A stretch of 64,000 bases of DNA from Micropruina glycogenica. Its GTDB lineage: Bacteria > Actinomycetota > Actinomycetes > Propionibacteriales > Propionibacteriaceae. The translations under genes and the position numbers were made by a program. The first letter of the stretch is position 1. Every line of letters starts with the position of its first letter. Of the stretch, positions 11,790 to 20,568 are shown piece by piece. Under the pieces are notes generated by a model, which made no database searches, had not been told where the DNA came from, and saw only the letters and a program-made list of their open reading frames with translations. Location: the NCBI RefSeq assembly GCF_900289045.1, contig NZ_LT985188.1, forward strand, positions 1,736,001-1,800,000, read 5' to 3'.

Positions 11790-11915
11790 ACCACCATTCT
11801 GCCTTATTAGTTGAAATGACTACAAAATTTGGACGCGTGCTCCCTGCGTCCGCTCCGTCGAGTCACCGAGTCGCCCAGCGAACCCGTGCTCACGGGTGAT
11901 GACGCTGGATGCCAA

Positions 11916-11981
11916 CGTAGCTGCCTTTCTGACACATCGCTGCCTGCGTGCGGGCAGCGACGTGTCACAGGGGCAGTTACG
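11916..11981. repeat. large imperfect inverted repeat in the hem/HAD intergenic region
   Basis: A 29-nt left arm (11916-11944, starting CGTAGCTGCC) pairs with a 29-nt right arm (11953-11981, ending GGCAGTTACG) at 24 of 29 positions around an 8-nt loop. A smaller perfect stem, CCCGTG-CT-CACGGG, sits just before it (11883-11896). The rest of 11790-12058 holds no gene. The position 78 bp before hemC suggests a leader structure or operator, but no known riboswitch is recognised. Confidence 0.75.
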
Positions 11982-12058
11982 TCGCGAGTAGCGCCTCATT
12001 CGGCTCACCCGACGGATCTGGCACATGCCCACGGTGCTGGTAAGGCAAGATCGGATGA

Positions 12059-13630
12059 GTGCAGATCAGGCTGGCGACCCGCGGCTCACGACTGGCGTTG
12101 GCGCAGTCGGGACTGATCGCGGACGCCCTGCGCAACCTGGGTGCCGAGGTCGAACTCGTGCGCGTGCGGACCTTGGGCGATGTGAGCACCGCTCCCTTGT
12201 CGAGCCTCGGCGGGGTCGGGGTGTTCGTGGCGGCCGTGCGCGAGGCGGTACTGGCCGGCGACTGCGATCTGGCGGTGCACTCGCTGAAAGACCTGCCCAC
12301 CAGGCCTGCTGAGGGCCTCACCATCGCCGCCATTCCCGAGCGCGAGGACGCCCGCGACGCCCTGTGCGCCCGCAACAACTTCACCCTCGACGCCCTGCCC
12401 GCCGGCTCGTGGGTGGGCACCGGGTCACCTCGCCGGGCGGCGCAACTGGCACTGACCCGTCCAGACCTGCGGGTGGCCGACATTCGCGGCAACGTCGATA
12501 CCCGGCTGGCTCGCGTCGGCAAGGATTTGGACGCAGTGGTGCTGGCGGCCGCCGGCCTGCACCGACTCGGCCTGGCCGGGGCGATCACCCAGTACCTCGG
12601 CACGCTCGACATGATGCCTGCGCCGGCTCAGGGCGCCCTGGCGATCGAATGCCGCAGCGACGACCTGCCGATGATCGAGCTGCTGGCGCGGCTGGACGAC
12701 CCCGGCACCCGGGCCGCCGTCGAGCTCGAACGGGCGGCGATGCGGGCGGTCGAAGCGGGGTGCGCCGCGCCGTTCGGTGCGCTGGCCCGAGCCAACCTCG
12801 GTGACCTGAGCATTCACGCCGTGTTGGCAACCGGCGCGGGGGCGCGTCGCTCGATCGTCGTAGGACCGATCGCTTCGGCCGACGAGCTCGCCCTGCGGGT
12901 GGCCGCCGAGGTCGCGCCGCTGCGCGGGCTTCGGGTGCTGATCCCGCCGTCCGGGCTGGCGGACGTGCTCGAGGCCGAACGCACGACCGTCAACACGCAG
13001 GCCTTCACCGTCACCGAACCGCTCGCTGTGCGGCCGTTCGTGCAGGCGCTCACCGAGGCCCCCGACGTGATCGCGTTCACCTCGGCCCGCACCGTTCGGG
13101 TGCTCACCGAGGGTGGGGTCGACCTGGCAACCGAGATTCCGCTGGGCACGACGATCGCCGCGGTGGGTGACGCCACCGCCGCGGCCCTACGAGAGGCCGG
13201 ACTAAGGGTGGGGCTGAAGCCCACGAACGGTTCGGGGGGCGCCGCGCTGGCCGGCGTCTTCGCCGACGGCCCCGGCACGGTGCTGATTCCCGGTGCGGCC
13301 GACCCGGCCCCCGACCTGGCCGAGGCGCTCGCTGCCCGCGGCTGGAACGTCGTGCCCGTGCCGGTGTATCGAACCATGCCGGTGACGTCCGTGGACGCGA
13401 CGATCGCAGACGCCTGGCCCGACTACGACGTCTTCGTGGTGACGGCTCCGTCCGTGGCACGCGCGGCCAGCGAACTGCTCGATATGCCTGGTCCGCCGGT
13501 GGTTGCGCTGGGCGCGACCAGTGCCGCCGCCGCGGCTGCCCTCGGGTTCGACGTCGTAGGCACGGCGACCGAAGCGACCGCTGCGGGCCTGGTCGACGCG
13601 CTGGTGGCGCTGCGAAAGGAACAATCATGA
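12059..13630 (+). CDS. hemC-hemD: hydroxymethylbilane synthase / uroporphyrinogen-III synthase fusion
   Basis: A 523-residue fusion carrying out two consecutive steps. Residues 1 to about 275 are HemC: ATRGSRLA substrate loop, LPTRP, RGNVDTRL, and Cys235 in VEAGCAAPFGA as attachment point of the dipyrromethane cofactor. Residues from about 280 are a HemD Rossmann-like two-domain synthase with the usual low conservation (IAFTSARTV, VTAPSVARA). The GTG at 12059 begins directly with the family N-terminus (QIRLATRGS). It overlaps hemB by 4 bp. Confidence 0.94.
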   Translation: MQIRLATRGSRLALAQSGLIADALRNLGAEVELVRVRTLGDVSTAPLSSLGGVGVFVAAVREAVLAGDCDLAVHSLKDLPTRPAEGLTIAAIPEREDARDALCARNNFTLDALPAGSWVGTGSPRRAAQLALTRPDLRVADIRGNVDTRLARVGKDLDAVVLAAAGLHRLGLAGAITQYLGTLDMMPAPAQGALAIECRSDDLPMIELLARLDDPGTRAAVELERAAMRAVEAGCAAPFGALARANLGDLSIHAVLATGAGARRSIVVGPIASADELALRVAAEVAPLRGLRVLIPPSGLADVLEAERTTVNTQAFTVTEPLAVRPFVQALTEAPDVIAFTSARTVRVLTEGGVDLATEIPLGTTIAAVGDATAAALREAGLRVGLKPTNGSGGAALAGVFADGPGTVLIPGAADPAPDLAEALAARGWNVVPVPVYRTMPVTSVDATIADAWPDYDVFVVTAPSVARAASELLDMPGPPVVALGATSAAAAAALGFDVVGTATEATAAGLVDALVALRKEQS

Positions 13631-14598
13631 TCATTCGCCCTCGCCGGTTGAGAACGACGTCCGCCATGCGATCGCTGGTGGCCGAAACCCGGGTGCACCC
13701 TGCACAACTGGTGCTGCCGGTGTTCGTCGCCGACGGGCTGACCGAGCCCGCGCCCATCACCTCGCTGCCGGGCGTGGTGCAGCACACGTTGCGCTCGGTG
13801 GCCGACGAGGCCCGCCTGGCCGTGGACGCCGGGCTGAAGGGCATCATGCTGTTCGGCGTTCCCAAGCCGGAAGACAAGGACGCCTACGGCTCGATGGGTT
13901 GGGCACCCGACGGCATTCTGAACCGGGGGTTGAGCGCCGTGCGCGACGCGGTGGGCGACGACCTGGTGGTGATGGCCGACACGTGCCTCGACGAGTTCAC
14001 CGATCACGGCCACTGCGGCGTGCTCGATCAGGTCGGACGGGTCGACAACGACGCCACCCTTGAGCGGTACGTCGAGTTGGCGGTCAGCCAGGCCGTGGCG
14101 GGGGCGCACGTGGTGGGGCCGTCGGGAATGATGGACGGCCAGGTGCTTGCGATTCGCACCGGCCTCGACGCGGCCGGATTCGACGACGTGGCGATTCTCG
14201 CCTACGCCGCCAAGTACGCCTCGGCGTTCTACGGGCCGTTCCGCGAGGCCGTGAACTCCTCTCTGTCCGGCGACCGGCGCACCTACCAGCAAGATCCGGC
14301 GAATCGGCGTGAGGGCGTCCGCGAGGCCGCGCTCGACGAAGCCGAGGGTGCCGACCTGCTGATGGTGAAGCCGGCCGGCTACTACCTCGATGTGCTGGCC
14401 GACGTGGCCGCCCAGTCGTCGGTGCCGGTGGCGGCCTACCACGTGTCGGGCGAGTACGCGATGGTGTGGGCGGCGGCCGAGCGGGGCTGGATCGACCGCG
14501 ACCGCGCGTTGGCCGAGGCCGTCACGGCGATCGTGCGCGCGGGTGCGCACATCGTGCTCACCTACGCGGCGATCGAACTGGCGAAGGGCCTGTCATGA
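13627..14598 (+). CDS. hemB: delta-aminolevulinic acid dehydratase (porphobilinogen synthase)
   Basis: Condenses two 5-aminolevulinate to porphobilinogen. About 323 residues. The Schiff-base lysines lie in ILAYAAKYASAFYGPF and MVKPAGYYLDVL. The metal segment reads DTCLDEFTDHGHCG: the first and last Cys of the zinc-type CxCx7C motif are present but the middle position is Asp, so metal dependence may be mixed or Mg-type. ATG overlaps the hemC-hemD stop. Confidence 0.96.
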   Translation: MIIRPRRLRTTSAMRSLVAETRVHPAQLVLPVFVADGLTEPAPITSLPGVVQHTLRSVADEARLAVDAGLKGIMLFGVPKPEDKDAYGSMGWAPDGILNRGLSAVRDAVGDDLVVMADTCLDEFTDHGHCGVLDQVGRVDNDATLERYVELAVSQAVAGAHVVGPSGMMDGQVLAIRTGLDAAGFDDVAILAYAAKYASAFYGPFREAVNSSLSGDRRTYQQDPANRREGVREAALDEAEGADLLMVKPAGYYLDVLADVAAQSSVPVAAYHVSGEYAMVWAAAERGWIDRDRALAEAVTAIVRAGAHIVLTYAAIELAKGLS

Positions 14599-14611
14599 GT
14601 GAGGCAGAACG

Positions 14612-15991
14612 ATGAGCTTGTACCAACGCGCGTGCAGGGTGATCCCCGGCGGCGTCGACTCCCCCGTGCGGGCGTTCGGCTCGGTGGGTGGCGACCCGGT
14701 GTTCATCGCTCGGGCGTCGGGGCCCTACCTGTACGACACCGACGGCCGCGAATACGTCGACGCGGTGGGCTCGTGGGGGCCGGCGCTGCTCGGCCACGCG
14801 CACCCCGAGGTGGTGCGCGCGGTGCAAGAGGCCGCCGCCCGCGGACTGTCGTTCGGAGCGCCGACCGAGGCCGAGGTGGAACTGGCCGAGGCCGTCCGGG
14901 CGCGGGTGCCCGAGGCGGCCAAGGTGCGCTTCGTGTCGACCGGCACCGAGGCGTGCATGACCGCGATTCGGCTGGCCCGTGGCGCCACCGGACGCGACCT
15001 GATCGTCAAGTTCGCCGGCTGCTACCACGGCCATTCGGACGGCCTGCTGGCCGCGGCCGGCTCGGGGGTGGCGACGCAGGGGTTGCCGGGGTCTGCCGGG
15101 GTGACCGCGGCGACGGCCGGGCAGACGATCGTGGTGCCGTACAACGACGAGGCCGCGCTTGAGGCGGTGTTCGACGCCTACCCCGACCAGATCGCGGCGG
15201 TGATCACCGAACCGGCACCGGCGAACATGGGCGTGGTGCCGCCGGCGGTCGGCTTCAACGCCTTTCTGCGCGCGATCACCGCACGGCACGGCGCATTGTT
15301 GATCTTCGACGAGGTGCTCACCGGTTTTCGCGTGCATCGAAGCGGTTGGTGGGGGCTGGAGCGTTCTGCGGTCGAGACCCCACCGCTGGTCGAGACACCA
15401 CCCTTGGTCGAGCTTGTCGAGACCACCGCCCCCGCCCCCAAGGCCTCGACGGGCTCGCCCAACGCGGCTCCCGACCTGTTCACCTTCGGCAAGGTGGTCG
15501 GCGGCGGCATGCCGCTGGCCGCGATCGGCGGACGCGCCGACGTGATGGACCTGCTGGCGCCGCTCGGGCCGGTGTACCAGGCGGGCACCCTGTCGGGTAA
15601 TCCGCTGGCCACCGCGGCCGGCATCGCCACGCTGCGACTGGCCGACATCAACGTCTACGCGGCCGTGGACGCGGTGTCGAGCGACCTGCAGGCCGCGGTG
15701 AACGAGGCCCTGTTCGAGGTTGGAGTGCCGCATCTGGTTCAGTCCGCGGGCTCTTTGTTCACGGTGTTCTTCGGTGACTTCGACCGCCCCATCACCGACT
15801 ACGCCGCCGCTCAGCGGCAGGATTCGGCAGCCTTCGCCCGCTTCTTCCACGCGATGCTCGACGCGGGGGTGGCGCTGCCGCCGTCGGGCTACGAGGCGTG
15901 GTTCTTGTCGGCCGCGCACGACGACGCGGCGCTGAATCGCATCGTCGAGGCTCTACCGGGTGCGGCGCGGGCCGCCCTGGGCGCAGCATGA
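14612..15991 (+). CDS. hemL: glutamate-1-semialdehyde 2,1-aminomutase with a repeat-derived insertion
   Basis: Makes 5-aminolevulinate from glutamate-1-semialdehyde. PLP fold type [17 protein letters not shown] (about 109-124), [11 protein letters not shown] (about 231-241), and Schiff-base Lys294 in [10 protein letters not shown]. Length is 459 residues against about 430. The excess is an in-frame block at about residues 251-286, rich in VETPPLVE and VELVETT, encoded by several copies of the window's GTCGAGACC repeat (about 15362-15469). It falls between the DEVLTGFR and PDLFTFGK blocks, close to the active site. No hemA is visible in the window. Confidence 0.95.
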   Translation: MSLYQRACRVIPGGVDSPVRAFGSVGGDPVFIARASGPYLYDTDGREYVDAVGSWGPALLGHAHPEVVRAVQEAAARGLSFGAPTEAEVELAEAVRARVPEAAKVRFVSTGTEACMTAIRLARGATGRDLIVKFAGCYHGHSDGLLAAAGSGVATQGLPGSAGVTAATAGQTIVVPYNDEAALEAVFDAYPDQIAAVITEPAPANMGVVPPAVGFNAFLRAITARHGALLIFDEVLTGFRVHRSGWWGLERSAVETPPLVETPPLVELVETTAPAPKASTGSPNAAPDLFTFGKVVGGGMPLAAIGGRADVMDLLAPLGPVYQAGTLSGNPLATAAGIATLRLADINVYAAVDAVSSDLQAAVNEALFEVGVPHLVQSAGSLFTVFFGDFDRPITDYAAAQRQDSAAFARFFHAMLDAGVALPPSGYEAWFLSAAHDDAALNRIVEALPGAARAALGAA

Positions 15992-17223
15992 CCGGCCGGG
16001 TGACCCTGGTGGGCGGCGGGCCCGGCGACCCGGGGCTGCTCACCGTCGCGGGCCTGGACGCCCTGCGCTCGGCCGACGTGGTGCTCTACGACCATCTGGT
16101 GCCGCTGGCGAGCCTGGACGAGTGCCGCGCAGGCGTGCTGCTGATCGACGTGGGCAAGCTGCCCGGCGGGCGAAGCACGTCGCAGCAGCGCATCAACGAA
16201 CTGCTCATCGAACATGCCCGCGCCGGACGCCATGTGGTGCGGTTCAAGGGCGGCGACCCGTTCGTGTTCGGCCGGGGTGGCGAAGAGGTGATCGCCTGCG
16301 CGGAGGCAGGCATTGCGGTCGAAGTGATACCCGGGGTGTCGTCGTCGATCGCAGGGCCGGCGCTGGCCGGCATTCCGATCACGCATCGTGGCGTCGTGCA
16401 GGCGTTCACCGTCGTGTCGGGGCACGTGCCGCCCGGGCACGCCGCCTCGACCACCAACTGGGGTGCGCTGGCGAGGGCCGGGCACACCATCGTCGTGCTG
16501 ATGGGGGTGGCGAACCTGGCCGCGATCTGCGCCGAACTGGTGGCGCACGGCTCGCCGGCGACCACGCCGGCGGCGGTCGTGGCGGACGCCTGGCTGCCGA
16601 CCATGACCACAGTGCGCGGCACGGTGGGCGACATCGCGCGGGTCGCAGCGGGGGTGCGTCCGCCGGCGATCGTGGTGATCGGTGACGTCGCGGGGCTGGA
16701 ACTGGCGGTGACGAGGCCGGTGGCGGAGTCATCCTCGCAATCGCCGGCGGTGACCGAGGAGTTGCGCCCCGCCCGCGAGTCGGACGCCGGCGAACTGCTG
16801 GTGCTGCAACGCGCGTGCTGGATGCAGGAGGCCCTCGACAACGACAGCATGGACATACCGGCCCTGCACGAAGATCTGGCGGCGGTGCTGACCGACCTCG
16901 CTCAATGGGAGACCTGGGTGCTGCGCCGCGACGGCCGGCTGATCGCCTCGGTGCGAGCGCGCGCGCACGAGACCGACTGGGACATCGGTCGGCTGATGGT
17001 GGCCGCCGACCAGTCCGGTCAGGGCATCGGACGCCGGCTGCTGGAACACATCGAGGCCCAGGCACCCTCGTCGGTGACGCGGTTCGCCCTGTTCACCGGT
17101 CACCACAGCTACCGAAACCAGCGGCTGTACGCGGCGGCGGGTTACACGGTGGTGGACGGGGCCGACCCGCTTCTGCCACAGATTCCGATCACCGTGCGCA
17201 TGGTGAAGCCGCGTGGTGGGTAA
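15988..17223 (+). CDS. cobA: uroporphyrinogen-III C-methyltransferase fused to a GNAT acetyltransferase
   Basis: The ATG at 15988 overlaps the hemL stop (ATGA), giving 411 residues. Residues 1 to about 243 are a complete [18 protein letters not shown] loop, [34 protein letters not shown], and a final [12 protein letters not shown]. Residues from about 253 form a GNAT domain with the acetyl-CoA loop [12 protein letters not shown] and a C-terminal [12 protein letters not shown] segment. SUMT makes precorrin-2, the branch to siroheme and cobalamin. The role of the GNAT part is unknown. The stop codon lies inside a dispersed repeat, so the original C-terminus may have been altered. Confidence 0.9.
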   Translation: MTGRVTLVGGGPGDPGLLTVAGLDALRSADVVLYDHLVPLASLDECRAGVLLIDVGKLPGGRSTSQQRINELLIEHARAGRHVVRFKGGDPFVFGRGGEEVIACAEAGIAVEVIPGVSSSIAGPALAGIPITHRGVVQAFTVVSGHVPPGHAASTTNWGALARAGHTIVVLMGVANLAAICAELVAHGSPATTPAAVVADAWLPTMTTVRGTVGDIARVAAGVRPPAIVVIGDVAGLELAVTRPVAESSSQSPAVTEELRPARESDAGELLVLQRACWMQEALDNDSMDIPALHEDLAAVLTDLAQWETWVLRRDGRLIASVRARAHETDWDIGRLMVAADQSGQGIGRRLLEHIEAQAPSSVTRFALFTGHHSYRNQRLYAAAGYTVVDGADPLLPQIPITVRMVKPRGG

Positions 17224-17295
17224 TGGGGACGGTTCCGATTACCGTTCACAGGGATTGCTTGGTGGGTAATGGGGACGGTTCCGATTACCGTTCAC
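17215..17295 (+). repeat. two tandem copies of a GGGGACGGTTCC repeat
   Basis: Copies at 17215-17249 and 17261-17295 read GGTGGGTAAT-GGGGACGGTTCC-GATTACCGTTCAC and differ by no base over 35 nt. GGTAATcGGAACCgt complementarity lets each fold. The type resembles REP sequences served by RAYT (Y1) transposases, but no such gene is in the window. The first copy provides the TAA stop of the cobA fusion. Confidence 0.85.
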
Positions 17296-17307
17296 GACCG
17301 GGATGGA

Positions 17308-17871
17308 TCACTCTCCGTCGGGCAGGTCCTCGGTCAGCATGCCCACCACGCGGTAGCGCGCGCACACGAAGTCCACATTGCGCCCGGTGTCTAACAACTG
17401 CAGGTCGAACCGTCCCGACAGCAGCGGACGTCCAGCGCCCAGGGTGACCGGCGCGATGCTGACCACGATCTCGTCGAGCAGGCCCGCCCGGGCGAAGTCG
17501 GCGGCCAGCGCTCCCCCGCCGACGATCCAGACGTCCGTGCCATCAGCGGCCCTGGTCAAGTCGGCGTGCACCCGATCGACGGCTCCGTTGGTCAACCGGA
17601 CGTCCGCCCCATCGATCAACGGCAGGTCGCGATGGGTGAACACCCAGGTCGGTTGCTTGTAGGGCCACGGCTCACCTGACGCGGCCAGGTGTGAGCGTAC
17701 CCACTCGTAGGTGGTCGCCCCCATGGCGATGGCACCCACGTTGGCGATGAACGCCTCGTAGCCGAACGGGCCGCCGTCTTCTTGGTTCTGTCGAAACAGC
17801 CAGTCGAGCGAGTCGTCGGGGTCGGCCAGAAAGCCGTCCAAGGTCGTCGCGGTGTAATAGATCGTGCTCAC
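17308..17871 (-). CDS. dihydrofolate reductase/RibD-C family protein
   Basis: A 187-residue protein with the RibD C-terminal/DHFR fold: an N-terminal YYTATTLDGFLAD strand and loop, MGATTYEWV, and the NADPH-binding VWIVGGGALAADFARAGLLDEI (about 115-136). Similar proteins are usually called DHFR-like reductases; the substrate is unknown. Flanked on both sides by the GGGGACGGTTCC repeat, which suggests it may have been carried or bounded by those elements. Confidence 0.88.
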   Translation of the reverse strand: MSTIYYTATTLDGFLADPDDSLDWLFRQNQEDGGPFGYEAFIANVGAIAMGATTYEWVRSHLAASGEPWPYKQPTWVFTHRDLPLIDGADVRLTNGAVDRVHADLTRAADGTDVWIVGGGALAADFARAGLLDEIVVSIAPVTLGAGRPLLSGRFDLQLLDTGRNVDFVCARYRVVGMLTEDLPDGE

Positions 17872-17956
17872 CGCTCACCTCCAATCAAGGGGCACCTGCG
17901 CCAGAATGCGGTGGCTGCTGTGGTCACGGACGATTTCGCCAGTCATCGGACCACCC

Positions 17957-18032
17957 TGAACGGTAATCGGAACCGTCCCCAATACCCACCACGCAACCCT
18001 GTGAACGGTAATGGGAACCGTCCCCATTACCG
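17957..18032 (-). repeat. two inverted-orientation GGGGACGGTTCC repeats
   Basis: Copies at about 17957-17990 and 18000-18032 match the 17215 repeats on the opposite strand. Together with those at 17215-17295 they bracket the DHFR-like gene as a large inverted pair. The last copy ends 2 bp from the pheT stop. Confidence 0.82.
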
Positions 18033-18033
18033 G

Positions 18034-20568
18034 TCAGGCGCGCTGAACCGCCCCGAACTGCCGGACGGCCTCGGCCACCGCCGCGTCACGGGCCGCCGCG
18101 ATCTCGGCGTCCTTCAACGTGCGGTCGGGGGCGCGGAAGCGCAGCGCGTAGGCCAACGACTTCGAACCGTCCGCGATCTGGGAGCCGCGGTAGATGTCGA
18201 ACAGCCGTATCGACTCCAGCAACTCGCCCGCGCCGGCCACCAGGGCGGCCTGCAACTCACCTGCGCTGACCGTCTCGTCGACGACCAGTGCCACGTCTTC
18301 TTTGGCTACGGGGTGCGGCGACAACTGCCCGATCGTGCCGCCGCCCGGCGCCACGGCGATCAGCACGTCGAGGCTCACCTCGGCGGCAGCCGTGCGGGCC
18401 GGCAGCCCGAACGCCCGGCACACCAGCGGGTGCAGTTCACCGGCGTGGCCGAACAGCACCTCGGTGCCGTCCGCGGCCGTGACCAGCAGTTTCGCGCACC
18501 GGCCCGGATGGAACGGCGCATGGTCGTCGGCCTCACGCCGAACCTCCACGCCCGCCGCCCCGGCCGCCACGTCGGCGAACGCCAACGCCTGCCGCCACGA
18601 CGCCGGCTCCGCCGGGCCCGTCCAGCCCGCCGGCTTCCAGTCGCCGGTCAGCACCGCGGCCAGATGCCACGGCTGCGGCGGAATCGCCGCCTCGATCGCG
18701 GCCAGCTCGGCATCGGACGGCCGCTGCTCGACCCCCGGCATCGGAGCCGCCGCGCCCGAACCGGCCCGGAACACCGCCCCGGCCTCGAACAGCGCCAGGT
18801 CGTCGTTGCCGCGCGAGGTGTTGCGCTGCACCGCGACGAACAACCCGGGCAGCAGCATGGTGCGCAGGTACGGGCTCGTTTCGGCCAGCGGGTTGGCCAG
18901 CCGCACGGTGGCCCGCCGGCGGTCGTCGGCGGGCAGGCCCAGCTTGTCGAGGTCGTCACCCGAGGCGAACGGCAACTGCAGCACCTGCACGAACCCGGCG
19001 TCGGCCAGCGCATGCGTCACCGCCCGACGAATCACCTGGGCCCTGGTCAGCCCGCGCCCGGCGGGCGGGGTGGGCACGATCGACGGAATCTCGTCGAAGC
19101 CGATCTTGCGGCCCACCTCTTCGACGTAGTCGTAGGGGTCGCGCAGGTCGCGCCGCCAGGTGGGCGGCAGCAACTCGACGGCGCCGTTTGCCTCGGTGAC
19201 CTCGACCCCGCTGGCGCGCAGAATCTCGACCACGCGAGCGGCGGGCACCTCAAGCCCCAGGATCTTGCTCGGCAGGTCGGTCGCCATCGTCTGCGACGGC
19301 ATGGCCGGCACCGCACCCGCGACGGTCTCGGCGCTCGCCAGCACACCCCCACCCAGTTCGACCAGCAGCCGCGCGGCCAGGTGTGCCGCGGCGTAGGTGG
19401 CGGCCGGGTCGGTGCCCCGCTCGAATCGCTTGGACGCCTCGGACGGCAGCCCGTGCCGGCGCATCGCCCGCGACACCGTGGCCGGGTCGAAGGCGGCCGC
19501 CTCGAGCACGATGTCGGTCGTGTTCGGGTCGCATTCGGTGGTCGCGCCACCCATCACGCCCGCGATGCCGATCGGGCCCGAGTCGTCGGTGATCAGCAGG
19601 TCGTCGGCCGACAACGTCCGCTTGACGTCGTCGAGCGTCACGATGGTCTCGCCCTCGACCGCCTTGCGCACCACGATCGGCCCGCGCAGCTTGCTCGCGT
19701 CGTAGGCGTGCAACGGCTGCCCCACTTCGAGCATCACGTAGTTGGTGACGTCCACGGGCAGCGAGATGGGCCGCATGCCGGCCATGGTCAGCCGGCGCTG
19801 CAGCCAGCGCGGCGATTGCGCCGAGGGGTCGATGCCCGATACGCCCACCGCCACGAACAACGCACAGGCCGGGTCGTCGAGCAGCACCGGGTAGCCGTCG
19901 GCCACCGGCGCGGGCACCGACCGGTCGACCACGTCAGTGAACGGCACGCCGAGCGCTTGGCCGGCCTCACGGGCCAGCCCGCGAATCGACATGCAGTAGG
20001 CCATGTCGGGTGACACGTTGATGTCGAGCACCTCGTCGCCGAGCCCCAAGAAGGCCGCCGGGTCATCACCCGGCACCAAACCCGACGACTCGGGCAGCAC
20101 GATGATGCCGCTGTGGTCGACGCCGATGCCCAGCTCGTCCTCGGCGCAGATCATGCCGTCTGAAATGTGCCCGTAGGTCTTGCGCGAGCTGAGCGTGAAC
20201 CCGCCGGCCAGCACGGTGCCGGGCAGCCCGACCACAACGAGGTCACCAACGGCGAAGTTGTGCGCACCACAGATGATGCCCCGCACCCCCGCGGTGACCG
20301 GACGACCCTCGACCGGCGCCGGCGGCACGTCAGGAGCCTGCGCGGCACCCACGTCGAGATGGCACCAGCGAATGATCTTGCCGTTCTTCTGCGGCTCGTC
20401 GACGAAGTCGACCACGCGGCCGACCACCAGCGGGCCCACGCCGCCGCCGACGCTCTCGACGGTTTCGACCTCGAGGCCGGCGCGCACCAGGGCCTGCGCC
20501 AACTCGTCGCCGGTCACGGTCTGCGGCAGCGCGACCCAGTCGCGCAGCCAGCTCATCGGCGCCCTCAT
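18034..20568 (-). CDS. pheT: phenylalanine--tRNA ligase beta subunit
   Basis: An 844-residue PheT: N-terminal EMAP-like tRNA-binding region (GVRGIICGAHNFAVGD, about 92-107), B3/B5 domains, the inactive synthetase-like core, and a C-terminal ferredoxin-like anticodon-binding domain (HPVAKEDVALVVDE; SLAYALRFRAPDRTL). It forms the alpha2-beta2 enzyme with PheS. Start overlaps the pheS stop by 4 bp; ATG at 20556 (MSWLRDW) is an alternative. Confidence 0.97.
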   Translation of the reverse strand: MRAPMSWLRDWVALPQTVTGDELAQALVRAGLEVETVESVGGGVGPLVVGRVVDFVDEPQKNGKIIRWCHLDVGAAQAPDVPPAPVEGRPVTAGVRGIICGAHNFAVGDLVVVGLPGTVLAGGFTLSSRKTYGHISDGMICAEDELGIGVDHSGIIVLPESSGLVPGDDPAAFLGLGDEVLDINVSPDMAYCMSIRGLAREAGQALGVPFTDVVDRSVPAPVADGYPVLLDDPACALFVAVGVSGIDPSAQSPRWLQRRLTMAGMRPISLPVDVTNYVMLEVGQPLHAYDASKLRGPIVVRKAVEGETIVTLDDVKRTLSADDLLITDDSGPIGIAGVMGGATTECDPNTTDIVLEAAAFDPATVSRAMRRHGLPSEASKRFERGTDPAATYAAAHLAARLLVELGGGVLASAETVAGAVPAMPSQTMATDLPSKILGLEVPAARVVEILRASGVEVTEANGAVELLPPTWRRDLRDPYDYVEEVGRKIGFDEIPSIVPTPPAGRGLTRAQVIRRAVTHALADAGFVQVLQLPFASGDDLDKLGLPADDRRRATVRLANPLAETSPYLRTMLLPGLFVAVQRNTSRGNDDLALFEAGAVFRAGSGAAAPMPGVEQRPSDAELAAIEAAIPPQPWHLAAVLTGDWKPAGWTGPAEPASWRQALAFADVAAGAAGVEVRREADDHAPFHPGRCAKLLVTAADGTEVLFGHAGELHPLVCRAFGLPARTAAAEVSLDVLIAVAPGGGTIGQLSPHPVAKEDVALVVDETVSAGELQAALVAGAGELLESIRLFDIYRGSQIADGSKSLAYALRFRAPDRTLKDAEIAAARDAAVAEAVRQFGAVQRA

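Noticed and set aside
15950-15990. Cobalamin riboswitch before cobA
   Set aside because: cobA overlaps hemL by 4 bp, leaving no leader.
17782-20013. 743-codon open frame on the plus strand
   Set aside because: Exactly antisense to pheT; Arg/His/Gly/Pro-rich composition without domains, typical of shadow frames in high-GC DNA.
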